Below are positions 40,518-48,823 of a DNA stretch of 64,000 nucleotides, piece after piece. The DNA is from Dehalobacter sp. DCM (GTDB lineage Bacteria; Bacillota; Desulfitobacteriia; Desulfitobacteriales; Syntrophobotulaceae): the NCBI RefSeq assembly GCF_024972775.1, contig NZ_CP092282.1, positions 4,369,525 to 4,433,524 of the forward strand, given 5' to 3'. The position numbers were made by a program, and so were the translations under genes. Positions within the stretch are counted from its first letter, which is position 1. Every line of letters begins with the position of its first letter. Under the pieces are notes generated by a model. It did not search any database. It was given only the letters and a program-made list of their open reading frames with translations, and was not told the DNA's origin.

Positions 40518-40748
40518 CTATTTTGTGAAGAACATCAAAATAGCGATAACCCATGTCAAGAGAGGAAGAGCTTCAATCAAGCCAACACCGATAAACATCA
40601 TTAACTGTAATTTCCCTTGAAGTTCCGGTTGACGTGAAGTTCCATTGATCGCACTGGAGATAACATTACCATTACCAATTGATGCACCAAGTGCAGCTAA
40701 ACCGGCTGCGATACCGGTACCTATCATTGCAGCAGCAGAAATATCCAT
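40518..40748 (-). CDS. atpE: ATP synthase c subunit (proton type)
   Basis: Rotor-ring proteolipid of Fo. The 76-aa protein has two membrane hairpin helices, the ion-binding carboxylate Glu59 in GLIEALPLL, and the polar loop RQPELQG. Sodium-type c subunits have a Gln in helix 1 (GIGQG) and Ser-Thr after the Glu. Here these are Asn (SIGNG) and Ala-Leu-Pro, as in Bacillus PS3, so proton coupling is inferred. The ATG follows a strong AAGGAGGATC. The gap to atpF (57 bp) and a strong site suit its high stoichiometry. Confidence 0.97.
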   Translation of the reverse strand: MDISAAAMIGTGIAAGLAALGASIGNGNVISSAINGTSRQPELQGKLQLMMFIGVGLIEALPLLTWVIAILMFFTK

Positions 40749-40841
40749 AACAAAGATCCTCCTTAAATTATAAATAAATTTTAATGATTAACCTTAATCC
40801 GTTTTCAGTGAGCTGCCTGTTCACTGAACAACTAGCCATCA

Positions 40842-41582
40842 TCAATGGTCAACATTGACTGCCTGGGCTATATAAGCGATTGTTAAAACTGTAATAACAA
40901 AAGACTGAACAGCCCCAATAAACATGCTGAAACCAAGCCAAATCGGCATCGGCACGATTCCTCCAAGTACCATAAATCCAGGCAGCATCAGAATAACTGA
41001 TATTAGGACTTCTCCGGCAAATATGTTTCCGAATAGACGGAAAGCCAGCGTCAGCGGTTTGGATAAGAAATCGACAACATGAATTGGTAACATAAAGGGA
41101 AATGGCTCCACAAAGTGATGGAAATAATGGGCACCTTTATACTTGATCCCAAAGTATACAACAAGGATGATAGTTAACAATGCCAATCCCATAGTTGTAT
41201 TAATATCGGCAGTCGGAGACATCAAGGTTGCCCCGCCCAGAATGTGATTTAATTGTGCAAACTCAACATTTTTGAATATCGGAGCGGCGATATTCGGAAT
41301 AAGACCAAGCATATTGGAAAAGAAAACAAATAGAATAAGTGTCAATAGATATGGAAGAATCACGACACCTTTTTTATAATCCATGTTATCCGAAATCAGC
41401 GACTTTACAAAGTCTACAATAAATTCCAGTACGTTTTGGATCTTCCCCGGCTTACCACTTGTTAGATTACGAATTCCGAAAAACACAAATATCAAGAGGA
41501 GTGCTATCGCCATCCAGGTCATTACAAGTGTTTTACCATGCAATGTAAAATTTCCGACATGCCAAAGAACTGTTTCATGCAT
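40842..41582 (-). CDS. atpB: ATP synthase a subunit
   Basis: Stator channel of Fo that passes protons to the c ring. The 246-aa protein has about six membrane segments. The essential Arg lies in LAFRLFGNIFAGE (about 170-182), and polar residues in the last helix (VQSFVITVLTIAYIAQAV) line the exit path. N-terminus MHETVLWHVGNFTLHGKTL is typical of clostridial a subunits. Confidence 0.97.
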   Translation of the reverse strand: MHETVLWHVGNFTLHGKTLVMTWMAIALLLIFVFFGIRNLTSGKPGKIQNVLEFIVDFVKSLISDNMDYKKGVVILPYLLTLILFVFFSNMLGLIPNIAAPIFKNVEFAQLNHILGGATLMSPTADINTTMGLALLTIILVVYFGIKYKGAHYFHHFVEPFPFMLPIHVVDFLSKPLTLAFRLFGNIFAGEVLISVILMLPGFMVLGGIVPMPIWLGFSMFIGAVQSFVITVLTIAYIAQAVNVDH

Positions 41583-41589
41583 TCATTGC

Positions 41590-41949
41590 TCACCCCCTCC
41601 CATGTATGCGTTGTTGTATCAAAGCTATAGACAGCGGTATAAGTATACCGGCTGCAATCCCCCCGGCAAAGTATGGCAGCCATTCCGGCTTAAACCTGAA
41701 GATTATTGCCACTACCATGGTGATCATACCCAGCCTGGAAAATAGACTAAGATAATAGGTTCTCAGAGCGCCATTGATGTCTTTGTCAATCACTTTACGT
41801 GAGTCTCTGAATAACCATTGGATATTGATCAGCCCCGTTAAGAAACCAATCAGGATTCCCAAAATCTGATATTTATCCGTAAAGTAGACTACGAGCAGGG
41901 TCGCAGACGATACATAGCCGGCAAGGATAGTAAATACTCTTTTACTCAT
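41590..41949 (-). CDS. atpI: ATP synthase subunit I (AtpI)
   Basis: Small membrane protein of Fo operons; helps assemble the c ring and may aid Mg transport in some bacteria. The 119-aa protein has four hydrophobic segments and the conserved Gly-Asn/basic loop GFLTGLINIQWLFRDSRKV. It overlaps the atpZ stop by 8 bp and lies 7 bp upstream of atpB. Confidence 0.88.
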   Translation of the reverse strand: MSKRVFTILAGYVSSATLLVVYFTDKYQILGILIGFLTGLINIQWLFRDSRKVIDKDINGALRTYYLSLFSRLGMITMVVAIIFRFKPEWLPYFAGGIAAGILIPLSIALIQQRIHGRG

Positions 41950-42172
41950 CTTTTGATTTCTCTAGCTTCATAATGGACCACACCAAATAAATAACCCCCA
42001 AAATCACACCGGCAAGCATTAGCAAAATTGTGAAGACCGGAAAGATCCCGAGCTTCAAGTCCAGAAATCTACCAAGAAAATACCCGCCGATAGCCAGCCC
42101 GGCTAAAGTAACGGTAAATGATGAACCAACGGATATCAATTTGACCCATTTACCTAGATTCTTGTCAGCCAT
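41942..42172 (-). CDS. atpZ: AtpZ/AtpI family small membrane protein
   Basis: A 76-aa protein with two membrane helices joined by a short loop GRFLDLKLGIFP. This is the pattern of AtpZ proteins at the front of Firmicute ATP synthase operons, linked to AtpI in c-ring assembly. It is the first gene of atpZIBEFHAGDC. Upstream 160 bp must hold the operon promoter; I could not fix its hexamers. Confidence 0.85.
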   Translation of the reverse strand: MADKNLGKWVKLISVGSSFTVTLAGLAIGGYFLGRFLDLKLGIFPVFTILLMLAGVILGVIYLVWSIMKLEKSKDE

Positions 42173-42333
42173 TGATATGCCTCAATTCTAACAGGGATAT
42201 TCAATGCATATATCATGCCAGTTGCTGAATCAGGAAAAGTGCTGTATTTCCCAGCTTTTGCTTCATCACTCAATTGTTGTATATTCTCATTTTAGTAAAA
42301 AAAAGCGACATTCTTATGCATTTTGACGTAATC

Positions 42334-43476
42334 TCATAACCGTTTATTTAAGTACTTTAAAATGATACCTGCTATTCTTTGGCTGGCTGTTCCATCTCCG
42401 TAAGGATTGGCTGCCTTCGACATTCTATCGTATTCTTCTTGATCTGACAATAAACGGCGCAGACTGTTCAGCACATGTTCATATTGTGTTCCTACTAGCA
42501 TAACAGTCCCTGCGTCTACAGCTTCAGGACGCTCCGTCGTATCGCGTACGACCAGGACTGGCTTGCCCAGTGATGGTGCCTCTTCTTGGATACCTCCGGA
42601 GTCTGAGAGGATGAGATATGCTCTGGCCATCAGGTTAACAAACGGCTCGTAATCCAACGGTTCAATCAGATGTACGCGTTCATTCCCTCCCAAGATTTCA
42701 TTGACAACTGCCCGTACCGTGGGGTTTTTATGCACCGGAAAAACAACATCGATATCCGGAAATTCCTGCAGAACAGTATCCAGCGCTTGATAAATCTGCC
42801 GCATGGGCTCTCCCCAGTTTTCACGACGGTGCGTCGTCATCAGAATCAATCGCTTTTCCTTGTTATCATCAAGTATTCTGGTCAGATCCTTATCCGCAAA
42901 GTGATAATCCGGTCTGACCGTCGCCAGTAAAGCGTCAATGACTGTGTTACCCGTGACGAATATTTGATCGGGGCTAATCCCTTCACGCAAAAGATTGTCC
43001 CGCGATACAGCTGTCGGTGCAAAATGGAGATCAGCTAATCCCGTCGTCAGCTTACGGTTGATTTCTTCCGGCCAGGGGGAATACTTTTGACCTGTTCTTA
43101 AGCCCGCTTCGATATGTCCGATTGGGATTTTATGATAAAAAGCGGCCAACGCCGAGGTAAACGTCGTTGTTGTATCCCCTTGAACGAGGATCAGATCCGG
43201 CTTCTCTTTGCCGAGTATGTCATCCATCCCTGCAAGAACACCCGTCGTTAAACTCGCCAACGTTTGGCCATGTTTCATCAAATCGAGATCATAGTCCGGT
43301 GTGATTTGAAAAAGCTGCACGACCTGGTCAAGCATTTCCCGGTGCTGGGCAGTTAAGACGACACAGGAATTGATGGCTTCTTCCTTTTCCAGGGCTTTGA
43401 CGACGGGCGCCATCTTGATTGCCTCCGGCCGAGTCCCGAATACCGTCATGACCTTGAATTTTGTTTGTACTCCCAC
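42334..43476 (-). CDS. wecB: UDP-N-acetylglucosamine 2-epimerase (non-hydrolysing)
   Basis: Interconverts UDP-GlcNAc and UDP-ManNAc in the cytoplasm, supplying ManNAc for teichoic acids or other surface polymers. About 380 aa. FGTRPEAIKMAPVV at the N-terminus, HIEAGLRTG, VTGNTVIDAL, TTHRRENWGEPM and LSDSGGIQEEAPSLGKPVLV are all present. The chosen GTG 43476 (VGVQTKFKVM) follows GGGGGAAATA; ATG 43497 is an alternative without a clear site. It pairs functionally with tagA at 25.4 kb, though not in the same operon. Confidence 0.95.
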   Translation of the reverse strand: MGVQTKFKVMTVFGTRPEAIKMAPVVKALEKEEAINSCVVLTAQHREMLDQVVQLFQITPDYDLDLMKHGQTLASLTTGVLAGMDDILGKEKPDLILVQGDTTTTFTSALAAFYHKIPIGHIEAGLRTGQKYSPWPEEINRKLTTGLADLHFAPTAVSRDNLLREGISPDQIFVTGNTVIDALLATVRPDYHFADKDLTRILDDNKEKRLILMTTHRRENWGEPMRQIYQALDTVLQEFPDIDVVFPVHKNPTVRAVVNEILGGNERVHLIEPLDYEPFVNLMARAYLILSDSGGIQEEAPSLGKPVLVVRDTTERPEAVDAGTVMLVGTQYEHVLNSLRRLLSDQEEYDRMSKAANPYGDGTASQRIAGIILKYLNKRL

Positions 43477-43497
43477 ACTATTTCCCCCATAGACCAT

Positions 43498-43729
43498 AGT
43501 TTACCCACAAAAATCGGTTTTGAAAAATCTTCAACCTGATATATTATACCCGTCTCCGAGAGTTTCCGCAAATATATACATATATATACATATTTATACA
43601 TTGATATTTTAGCACGTCCGTAAAGGATTTTAGGCTGAAAGCTGAATGTATACCATTACACACAAGCGCAGCACTAACTAATACAACGTTCTCTAAATAC
43701 CATGACAGAAAGATGTAATAATCTGGGCT
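43498..43729. other. Intergenic DNA upstream of wecB
   Basis: AT-rich, with an alternating TA stretch at about 43567-43600. No gene, terminator or confident promoter seen. The rest of the 515-bp gap is the inverted-repeat element and the comEB terminator. Confidence 0.5.
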
Positions 43730-43836
43730 GGTCTGCATGCCACATTCCGCTTTCGGCTCTTGCGCCATCCTTGGCGCAAAGAGCCGCGCTACGCAATCCG
43801 TGCTCCGCTTGTCGCCGGAACTGTGGCACGCAGACC
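43730..43836. repeat. 107-bp element with terminal inverted repeats
   Basis: The left end GGTCTGCATGCCACATTCCG (43730-43749) pairs with the right end (43816-43836) at all but two or three positions. Inside is a strong hairpin (43755-43785) with arms GGCTCTTGCGCCA and TGGCGCAAAGAGCC. No ORF fits. The central GCCATCCTTGGC also occurs in the family B repeat at 1-158. It looks like a MITE or a structured RNA element. Confidence 0.7.
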
Positions 43837-43881
43837 TGATTTGAGGTGTAAAGAAAATTAAAGAATACTGTACTATATGTC

Positions 43882-43908
43882 AAAAAAACCGCCGCTAAGT
43901 GGCGGCGG
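43882..43908 (-). terminator. Rho-independent terminator of comEB
   Basis: CCGCCGC/GCGGCGG stem with a short loop followed on the minus strand by seven T (complement of 43882-43888). 84 bp past the comEB stop. Confidence 0.85.
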
Positions 43909-43991
43909 CAGGGCCCTATCGCTATTTGAACGACAAACGAGATACTACGGCTTCGATATATCTTTCAAGGGAATCAGTTATGATTTTGGTT

Positions 43992-44447
43992 TTATTCACT
44001 TGCTTCAAATCGGATATTTTTCTTTTTCCCGTTCTCGTCCTGAAAAACGACACGTCGGATCATGGCGTTTTTTATCATTCTGCGACAAAGCAGGCACGGT
44101 TCAGCCGATGCTCTCTCCCCATCATGACCATAGCCGGATATGTAAATCGTGGCCCCCTGCATTTTCACCGGATCACCGGCGATAATAGCATTCTGCTCAG
44201 CATGGACAGCAACACAGAGTTCATACCGTTCTCCCTTGGGTACATTGAAACGCTCTCTTACGCACTCCCCTGTATCGATACAATTTGGTTCCCCTCTTGC
44301 CGCGCCGTTATACCCGGTACTGACAATGATGTTGTCTTTCACAATGACTGCCCCGTAATTGCGTCTTAAACAGGTTGACCGTTTGGCTACCAGCTGGGCA
44401 ATGTCAAGAAAATACTCGTCCCATGCCGGTCTGCTCTCATTATTCAT
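43992..44447 (-). CDS. comEB: dCMP deaminase family protein (ComEB-like)
   Basis: Zinc-dependent deaminase that converts dCMP to dUMP on the way to dTTP; named ComEB in Bacillus, where it sits in the competence operon. 151 aa. Zinc ligands and catalytic Glu are in HAEQNAI (about 78-84) and PCLLCRRMI (about 113-121). RKNYGAVIVKDN-type start (RRNYGAVIVKDNIIVSTGYNG) is conserved. The ATG follows CGGGGAGAACAGTT. It lies between upp and wecB, away from the com genes of this window. Confidence 0.93.
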   Translation of the reverse strand: MNNESRPAWDEYFLDIAQLVAKRSTCLRRNYGAVIVKDNIIVSTGYNGAARGEPNCIDTGECVRERFNVPKGERYELCVAVHAEQNAIIAGDPVKMQGATIYISGYGHDGERASAEPCLLCRRMIKNAMIRRVVFQDENGKKKNIRFEASE

Positions 44448-44536
44448 AACTGTTCTCCCCGCTCCCGCCTTAAGGCATAATCTATATAAGGTTTCAGATT
44501 TCTCTGGGAAAAAAATATGTCACTCCATCATGCAAT

Positions 44537-45169
44537 CTAATCTTCTGTTCCGAACAACCGGTCGCCGGCATCGCCAAGTCCCGGAACAATATAAGCACAC
44601 TCGTTTAAACACTCATCCAGAGCGGCAGCGTAGATATCCACATCCGGATGCGCGTCCTGTACGACCTTGATTCCTTCGGGAGCTGCGATAAGGCACATAA
44701 GACTAATCCGTTTAACGCCTCTCTGCTTAATAAAGGAAATAGCCGCTGAGGCAGATCCTCCGGTTGCCAACATCGGGTCAACCAAAATAACTTGTCTTTC
44801 GGCGGCGTCTGTAGGAAGTTTGTAATAATACTCCACCGGCTTGAAAGTTTTTTCATCCCGGTACAAACCGATATGGCCTACTTTAGCATCCGGGATCATC
44901 TTTAATATCCCTTCAAGCAATCCCAGTCCAGCTCGCAAAATTGGCACAAGGACAACCTCCTTGCCGGCAAGCTGTTTCCCTTTGGTCAGTGTCAGCGGCG
45001 TTTGAACCTCTGTATCAGCAAGGGGCAAATCTTGTGTAACTTCGTAGGTCATCAACATCGCCACTTCGTGTACTAATGCGCGAAAATCTTTCGTTGACGT
45101 ATCCTTATTACGGATCGAGGTTAGTTTGTGCGCTATCAACGGATGGTTCGAAACAAATACTTTTCCCAT
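44537..45169 (-). CDS. upp: Uracil phosphoribosyltransferase
   Basis: Salvages uracil to UMP with PRPP. About 210 aa. PRPP-binding [14 protein letters not shown], substrate loop [10 protein letters not shown] and C-terminal [13 protein letters not shown] (uracil-binding Tyr/Gly segment) are present. Start ATG 45169 ([16 protein letters not shown]) follows AGGGGAATAGGC and matches orthologue lengths; the open extension to 45256 runs almost to glyA and is not expected to be translated. The glyA-upp pairing is common in Firmicutes. Confidence 0.97.
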   Translation of the reverse strand: MGKVFVSNHPLIAHKLTSIRNKDTSTKDFRALVHEVAMLMTYEVTQDLPLADTEVQTPLTLTKGKQLAGKEVVLVPILRAGLGLLEGILKMIPDAKVGHIGLYRDEKTFKPVEYYYKLPTDAAERQVILVDPMLATGGSASAAISFIKQRGVKRISLMCLIAAPEGIKVVQDAHPDVDIYAAALDECLNECAYIVPGLGDAGDRLFGTED

Positions 45170-45264
45170 GCCTATTCCCCTATCATCATATTTCTTATAA
45201 GCTATTCTTTCATCTTTTCCATCGAGCAGATCAACAAGCAATTCAACCACAGTCAAACTGTCAT

Positions 45265-46536
45265 TTATACCTCAACGTTTCCACCTTCAGCTTTATATAG
45301 AGGGAAGTTGTTGCACAGCTCTTTAACGATTGTCTCTGCCTGCGTGATTTTCTGAGTATCGGCCTGCGCAGTGAGCGCCAGGTCGATCGCCTCGGCAATC
45401 AGTTCCATTTCTTTCTCCCGCATTCCCCGGGTCGTGGCCGCCGGTGTCCCGATACGGATACCGCTGGTCACATTCGGGCTTTGTGGATCGTAGGGGATGG
45501 CATTTTTATTCACGGTGATCCCAACATTATCCAGGATCTTTTCTGCTTCCTTGCCAGTCAGTCCCTTGCTGCGAACATCAATCAGCATGAGATGATTGTC
45601 TGTTCCGCCGGAAACCAGACGAAAGTCTCTCTGCTTAAATGCCGTAGCTAACGCTTGGGCATTATTGATGATCTGCTGCTGATAAACTGCAAATTCCGGT
45701 TGAAGTGCCTCACCAAAAGCAACGGCCTTGGCGGCGATAACATGCATCAATGGGCCGCCTTGAATACCAGGAAATACCGCTTTGTCGATTTTTGATCCAA
45801 ACTCTGCTTTGCAGAGGATAAGTCCGCCCCTTGGGCCACGCAACGTTTTATGGGTGGTACTGGTCACGAAATGCGCATAGGGAATCGGGCTCGGGTGAAG
45901 CCCAACCGCAACGAGGCCGGCGATATGTGCCATATCGACCATCACAAAGGCGCCAACGTCATCGGCGATCTCTCGAATACGTTTAAAATCAATCTTTCGG
46001 GGATACGCACTGGCTCCGGCTACGATCATTTTAGGTCGATTCGTTTGCGCTGCTTTGTAAAGCTCATCGTAATCGATGCGCTCTGTTTCTTTATCTACGC
46101 CGTACGGTACAAAGTTAAAATAATTTCCGCTTAAATTAACTGGGCTGCCATGGGTAAGATGTCCGCCATGTGCCAGATTCATCCCCAGCACAGTATCCCC
46201 GGGTTTCAGCATAGCGAAATAGACCGCCGTATTCGCTTGAGCACCTGAATGGGGCTGCACATTGGCATATTCCGCATCAAAAAGCTTTTTGATCCGTTCG
46301 ATGGCGAGCTCTTCAACAATGTCGACATACTCACAACCACCATAATAGCGTTTTCCCGGATAGCCTTCGGCATATTTATTGGTCAAAACCGACCCCTGAG
46401 CAGCGAGCACAGCCCGGCTGACAAAATTTTCAGAAGCAATCAGCTCAATTTTATATTCCTGTCTGTTCTGTTCCAATTCGATTGCTTCCGCAACCTGCGG
46501 ATCTTGTGAGGCCAGATACTTTAGAATATAGTCCAT
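45265..46536 (-). CDS. glyA: Serine hydroxymethyltransferase
   Basis: PLP enzyme interconverting serine and glycine with tetrahydrofolate; main source of one-carbon units. 423 aa. PLP-lysine in [14 protein letters not shown], active-site stretches [25 protein letters not shown] and [14 protein letters not shown] are present. The ATG follows GGGAGATGATAGC. Downstream upp and upstream ywlG-rpiB are co-oriented, as in the Bacillus ywl region. Confidence 0.98.
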   Translation of the reverse strand: MDYILKYLASQDPQVAEAIELEQNRQEYKIELIASENFVSRAVLAAQGSVLTNKYAEGYPGKRYYGGCEYVDIVEELAIERIKKLFDAEYANVQPHSGAQANTAVYFAMLKPGDTVLGMNLAHGGHLTHGSPVNLSGNYFNFVPYGVDKETERIDYDELYKAAQTNRPKMIVAGASAYPRKIDFKRIREIADDVGAFVMVDMAHIAGLVAVGLHPSPIPYAHFVTSTTHKTLRGPRGGLILCKAEFGSKIDKAVFPGIQGGPLMHVIAAKAVAFGEALQPEFAVYQQQIINNAQALATAFKQRDFRLVSGGTDNHLMLIDVRSKGLTGKEAEKILDNVGITVNKNAIPYDPQSPNVTSGIRIGTPAATTRGMREKEMELIAEAIDLALTAQADTQKITQAETIVKELCNNFPLYKAEGGNVEV

Positions 46537-46578
46537 GCTATCATCTCCCTCTTACCATTATTTCATAGTATATTGTCA

Positions 46579-46609
46579 AAAACTTGGTGCCAGCCAAGTT
46601 TACTATACT
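46579..46609. repeat. Intergenic repeat, family A, inverted fragment
   Basis: Reverse-complemented, this reads TAGTATAGTAAACTTGGCTGG then CACCAAGTTT, matching the opening hairpin of the copies at 6654, 6777 and 47192. It lies in opposite orientation on the other side of ywlG from the 47192 copy. Confidence 0.65.
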
Positions 46610-47171
46610 AACTGCAAGGATAAGCTGCTCTCGGTCCACCGACATATTTTGGCCGTGTTCTGGCCAAGGTGACATGTGCTGAACCAAGGCTTTTGATATC
46701 GATACGGACTGGGACAACCACTGCCCGCAAATGCATCCCAATAAATGTATCGCCTATGTCGATTCCTGCGTCTGCCTTAATCTGTTCAACTGCAATCGGT
46801 TCCGAAAAATTATCCCATGCCGCTACTGCCAATGCACCTCCAGCAGACAGCGAAGGCATTACGATCACCGATTCAAGCCCCAGTTTCTCTGCCGTCTTCT
46901 TTTCCACGATTAACACCCGGTTTAAATGTTCACAGCATTGAACGGCGATAGATACCTCCAGCCTGGACGCCCATAGGGTTAATGGTTTGATTAGGATGTC
47001 GGCGACTTCCCTGCTGCTGGCTTTACCGATTTTGCCTCCGAGCACCTCACTTGTGCTGCAGCCGATGACGATTAACTGTCCGGGATGCAGTCCGGCTGTC
47101 TCTGCAAAGGCTTGAAGAATATGATCCCATTCACCGCTGATATACTGGAGCATTTCCGTCTTATCCGACAT
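46608..47171 (-). CDS. ywlG: TIGR01440/UPF0340 family protein (YwlG)
   Basis: A 187-aa cytoplasmic protein of unknown biochemical role, universally neighbouring glyA and rpiB in Firmicutes. Recognisable by GQLIVIGCSTSEVLGGKIGKASS, QCCEHLNRVLIVE and the C-terminal GSAHVTLARTRPKYVGGPRAAY. The ribosome site is crowded: AAGGATC lies only 3 nt from ATG, with an AAAGG 12 nt upstream. The gene is bracketed by family A repeat sequences in inverted orientation. Confidence 0.93.
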   Translation of the reverse strand: MSDKTEMLQYISGEWDHILQAFAETAGLHPGQLIVIGCSTSEVLGGKIGKASSREVADILIKPLTLWASRLEVSIAVQCCEHLNRVLIVEKKTAEKLGLESVIVMPSLSAGGALAVAAWDNFSEPIAVEQIKADAGIDIGDTFIGMHLRAVVVPVRIDIKSLGSAHVTLARTRPKYVGGPRAAYPCS

Positions 47172-47191
47172 GATCCTTACACGCCTTTCTT

Positions 47192-47317
47192 AAGTAAAAC
47201 TTGGCTGGCGCCAAGTCTTAAACGAAGGCGACCGCCATAGCTGCACTTATGTAATTCAGAACGTGAATCAAACTTTCTGGGACAGAAAGTCACTTAGAGT
47301 TTTTCTGATATACTAAA
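47192..47317 (+). repeat. Intergenic repeat, family A (copy 3)
   Basis: Begins AAGTAAAACTTGGCTGGCG and has the fullest form of the opening hairpin (ACTTGGC/GCCAAGT). It continues through CGCCATAGCTGCACTTATG to the second hairpin ACTTTCTG/CAGAAAGT and GATATACTAA. It is close to copy 1 at 6654-6776 over its whole length and fills the ywlG-rpiB gap. Confidence 0.75.
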
Positions 47318-47321
47318 ATAC

Positions 47322-47765
47322 TCACGCCTTTTTCTCAAATTCGTTGATCAAATCTATCCGCCGTGCATGTTTCCAACCGGCGAAAGATGTTGTCAGGAAG
47401 GCATCCACGATGTCTAAAGCAACCCCTTGTCCGATGACTCTGGCGCCAAGCGCGAGAATATTGGCATTGTTATGCTCCCGTGCCATTTTAGCCATATAAC
47501 TGTCTGTACAGAGAGCCGCCCGAATACCTTTGACTTTATTGGCGGCAATCGATATCCCGATCCCTGTGCCGCAAACAAGGATACCGCAATCCGCTTTACC
47601 GTCCATAACCGTTTTCGCAGTACAGAATCCATATTCCGGATAGTCAACAGACGTCTCGGAATCTGTCCCACAGTCAACGATCTCATATCCTTTTTCTGTA
47701 AGATACCCCTTGATACACTCCTTCAGACTGTACCCGGCATGGTCTGCACCTAAAGCAATTTTCAT
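47322..47765 (-). CDS. rpiB: Ribose-5-phosphate isomerase B
   Basis: Interconverts ribose-5-phosphate and ribulose-5-phosphate. 147 aa. Active-site Cys65 in CGILVCGTGIGISIAANK, ADHAG at residues 7-11 and REHNNANILALGARVIG are the RpiB/LacAB signatures. The ATG follows GGAGGCATACG. It feeds the transketolase and transaldolase encoded elsewhere in the window. Confidence 0.96.
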   Translation of the reverse strand: MKIALGADHAGYSLKECIKGYLTEKGYEIVDCGTDSETSVDYPEYGFCTAKTVMDGKADCGILVCGTGIGISIAANKVKGIRAALCTDSYMAKMAREHNNANILALGARVIGQGVALDIVDAFLTTSFAGWKHARRIDLINEFEKKA

Positions 47766-47788
47766 CGTATGCCTCCGTTTTGATCTTA

Positions 47789-48220
47789 TTATAGTGAGCG
47801 AGTTACACCGGCCTTAATGATTTCTTCGATATCCGCCGCGCATTGGCGATAGGTTGCCAACGAACCCTGCCAAGGATCGGTGATTTCTTTCCTTAAACCA
47901 GCCCAATCCCCGATTTGTTTTATTTTATCCTGAAATTCGGGGTAAGCTTCAGTTAATAAGTCTTGCTGCGCGTGTGTCATAGTGAGTATCAAGTCAGCAT
48001 GCTCAACACTATCCCTTATTAACTGGGTTGCCCTATGTCTGGAAATATCAATTCCTTTTTCTTTTAAGGCCTCCGAGGCATGCCGGCTGACGGCATCGCC
48101 GGTATAGGCATGAATGCCTGCAGAAGCAAGCTCATGTTCAACCGGGAAATAAAGCCGGGCTAAACCCAAAGCCATCGGGCTGCGGCAGGTATTGCCGGTG
48201 CAAACGAATAAAATTTTCAT
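47789..48220 (-). CDS. ywlE: Low-molecular-weight phosphatase, YwlE-type
   Basis: Cysteine phosphatase of 143 aa. The P-loop is C7-T-G-N-T11-C-R13-S and the general acid Asp is in ITDPWQGS (about 115-122). Thr at position 11 is the residue that, in Bacillus YwlE, favours phosphoarginine over phosphotyrosine, so protein-arginine phosphatase activity is likely. No McsB kinase gene is in the window. It lies 23 bp upstream of rpiB and downstream of mntP/sua5, the same order as in Bacillus. Confidence 0.92.
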   Translation of the reverse strand: MKILFVCTGNTCRSPMALGLARLYFPVEHELASAGIHAYTGDAVSRHASEALKEKGIDISRHRATQLIRDSVEHADLILTMTHAQQDLLTEAYPEFQDKIKQIGDWAGLRKEITDPWQGSLATYRQCAADIEEIIKAGVTRSL

Positions 48221-48262
48221 GCTTTCATTATACCCTCTTTCCGGGAGTGGAGTAAATTGTTA

Positions 48263-48811
48263 TTAGAAGAATATGCTGTAGGCCATGCGTATTCCTATCA
48301 AAAATAAAATTATGCCACCAAGCGCTTGGGCTTTGCCGCCTAACCAAGTCCCCATTTTTCTTCCCAGGATAATGCCCAGTCCAGTCATGGTTCCTGCCGT
48401 AAAACCCATGACGAGTGTCGCCGGAAGTATCGCGCTGACAAAGGTCCCCAGAGAGAAGCCGACACTGAGTGCATCCAGGCTTACGCTGAAAGCCAATGCG
48501 TAGATTCCGAAACCATTCAAATTGGGAATATTCGTTTTTTCTCCTCCCCGCAGAGCGCCTAAAACCATTTTACCCCCAAGCCAAAGGAGTATGACCGCTC
48601 CGATCCCAACGGCAATATTACCAAACAGAAGACCCAGTTTCTGTCCGACCCATAGGCCGGTCAGGGGCATAATCACATGAAAGACCGCAACGATTCCTAC
48701 AAGTCGGGCTGCTGTTCTATTCTCGATCCCAATCATTCCCAATGCAAGCGAAAATGAAAAGGCATCCATTCCTAAAGCGATCGATACCGCAATGATCCAT
48801 AAAATCTCCAA
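48263..48811 (-). CDS. mntP: Manganese efflux pump MntP
   Basis: Membrane exporter protecting against excess Mn(II). 182 aa with six predicted membrane helices and duplicated halves. DAFSFSLALGM and SLDALSVGFSLG carry the two conserved Asp residues. The start is TTG 48811 after GGAGGATATCTC. I saw no yybP-ykoY riboswitch upstream, since the sua5 gene lies only 12 bp away. Confidence 0.93.
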   Translation of the reverse strand: MEILWIIAVSIALGMDAFSFSLALGMIGIENRTAARLVGIVAVFHVIMPLTGLWVGQKLGLLFGNIAVGIGAVILLWLGGKMVLGALRGGEKTNIPNLNGFGIYALAFSVSLDALSVGFSLGTFVSAILPATLVMGFTAGTMTGLGIILGRKMGTWLGGKAQALGGIILFLIGIRMAYSIFF

Positions 48812-48823
48812 GAGATATCCTCC

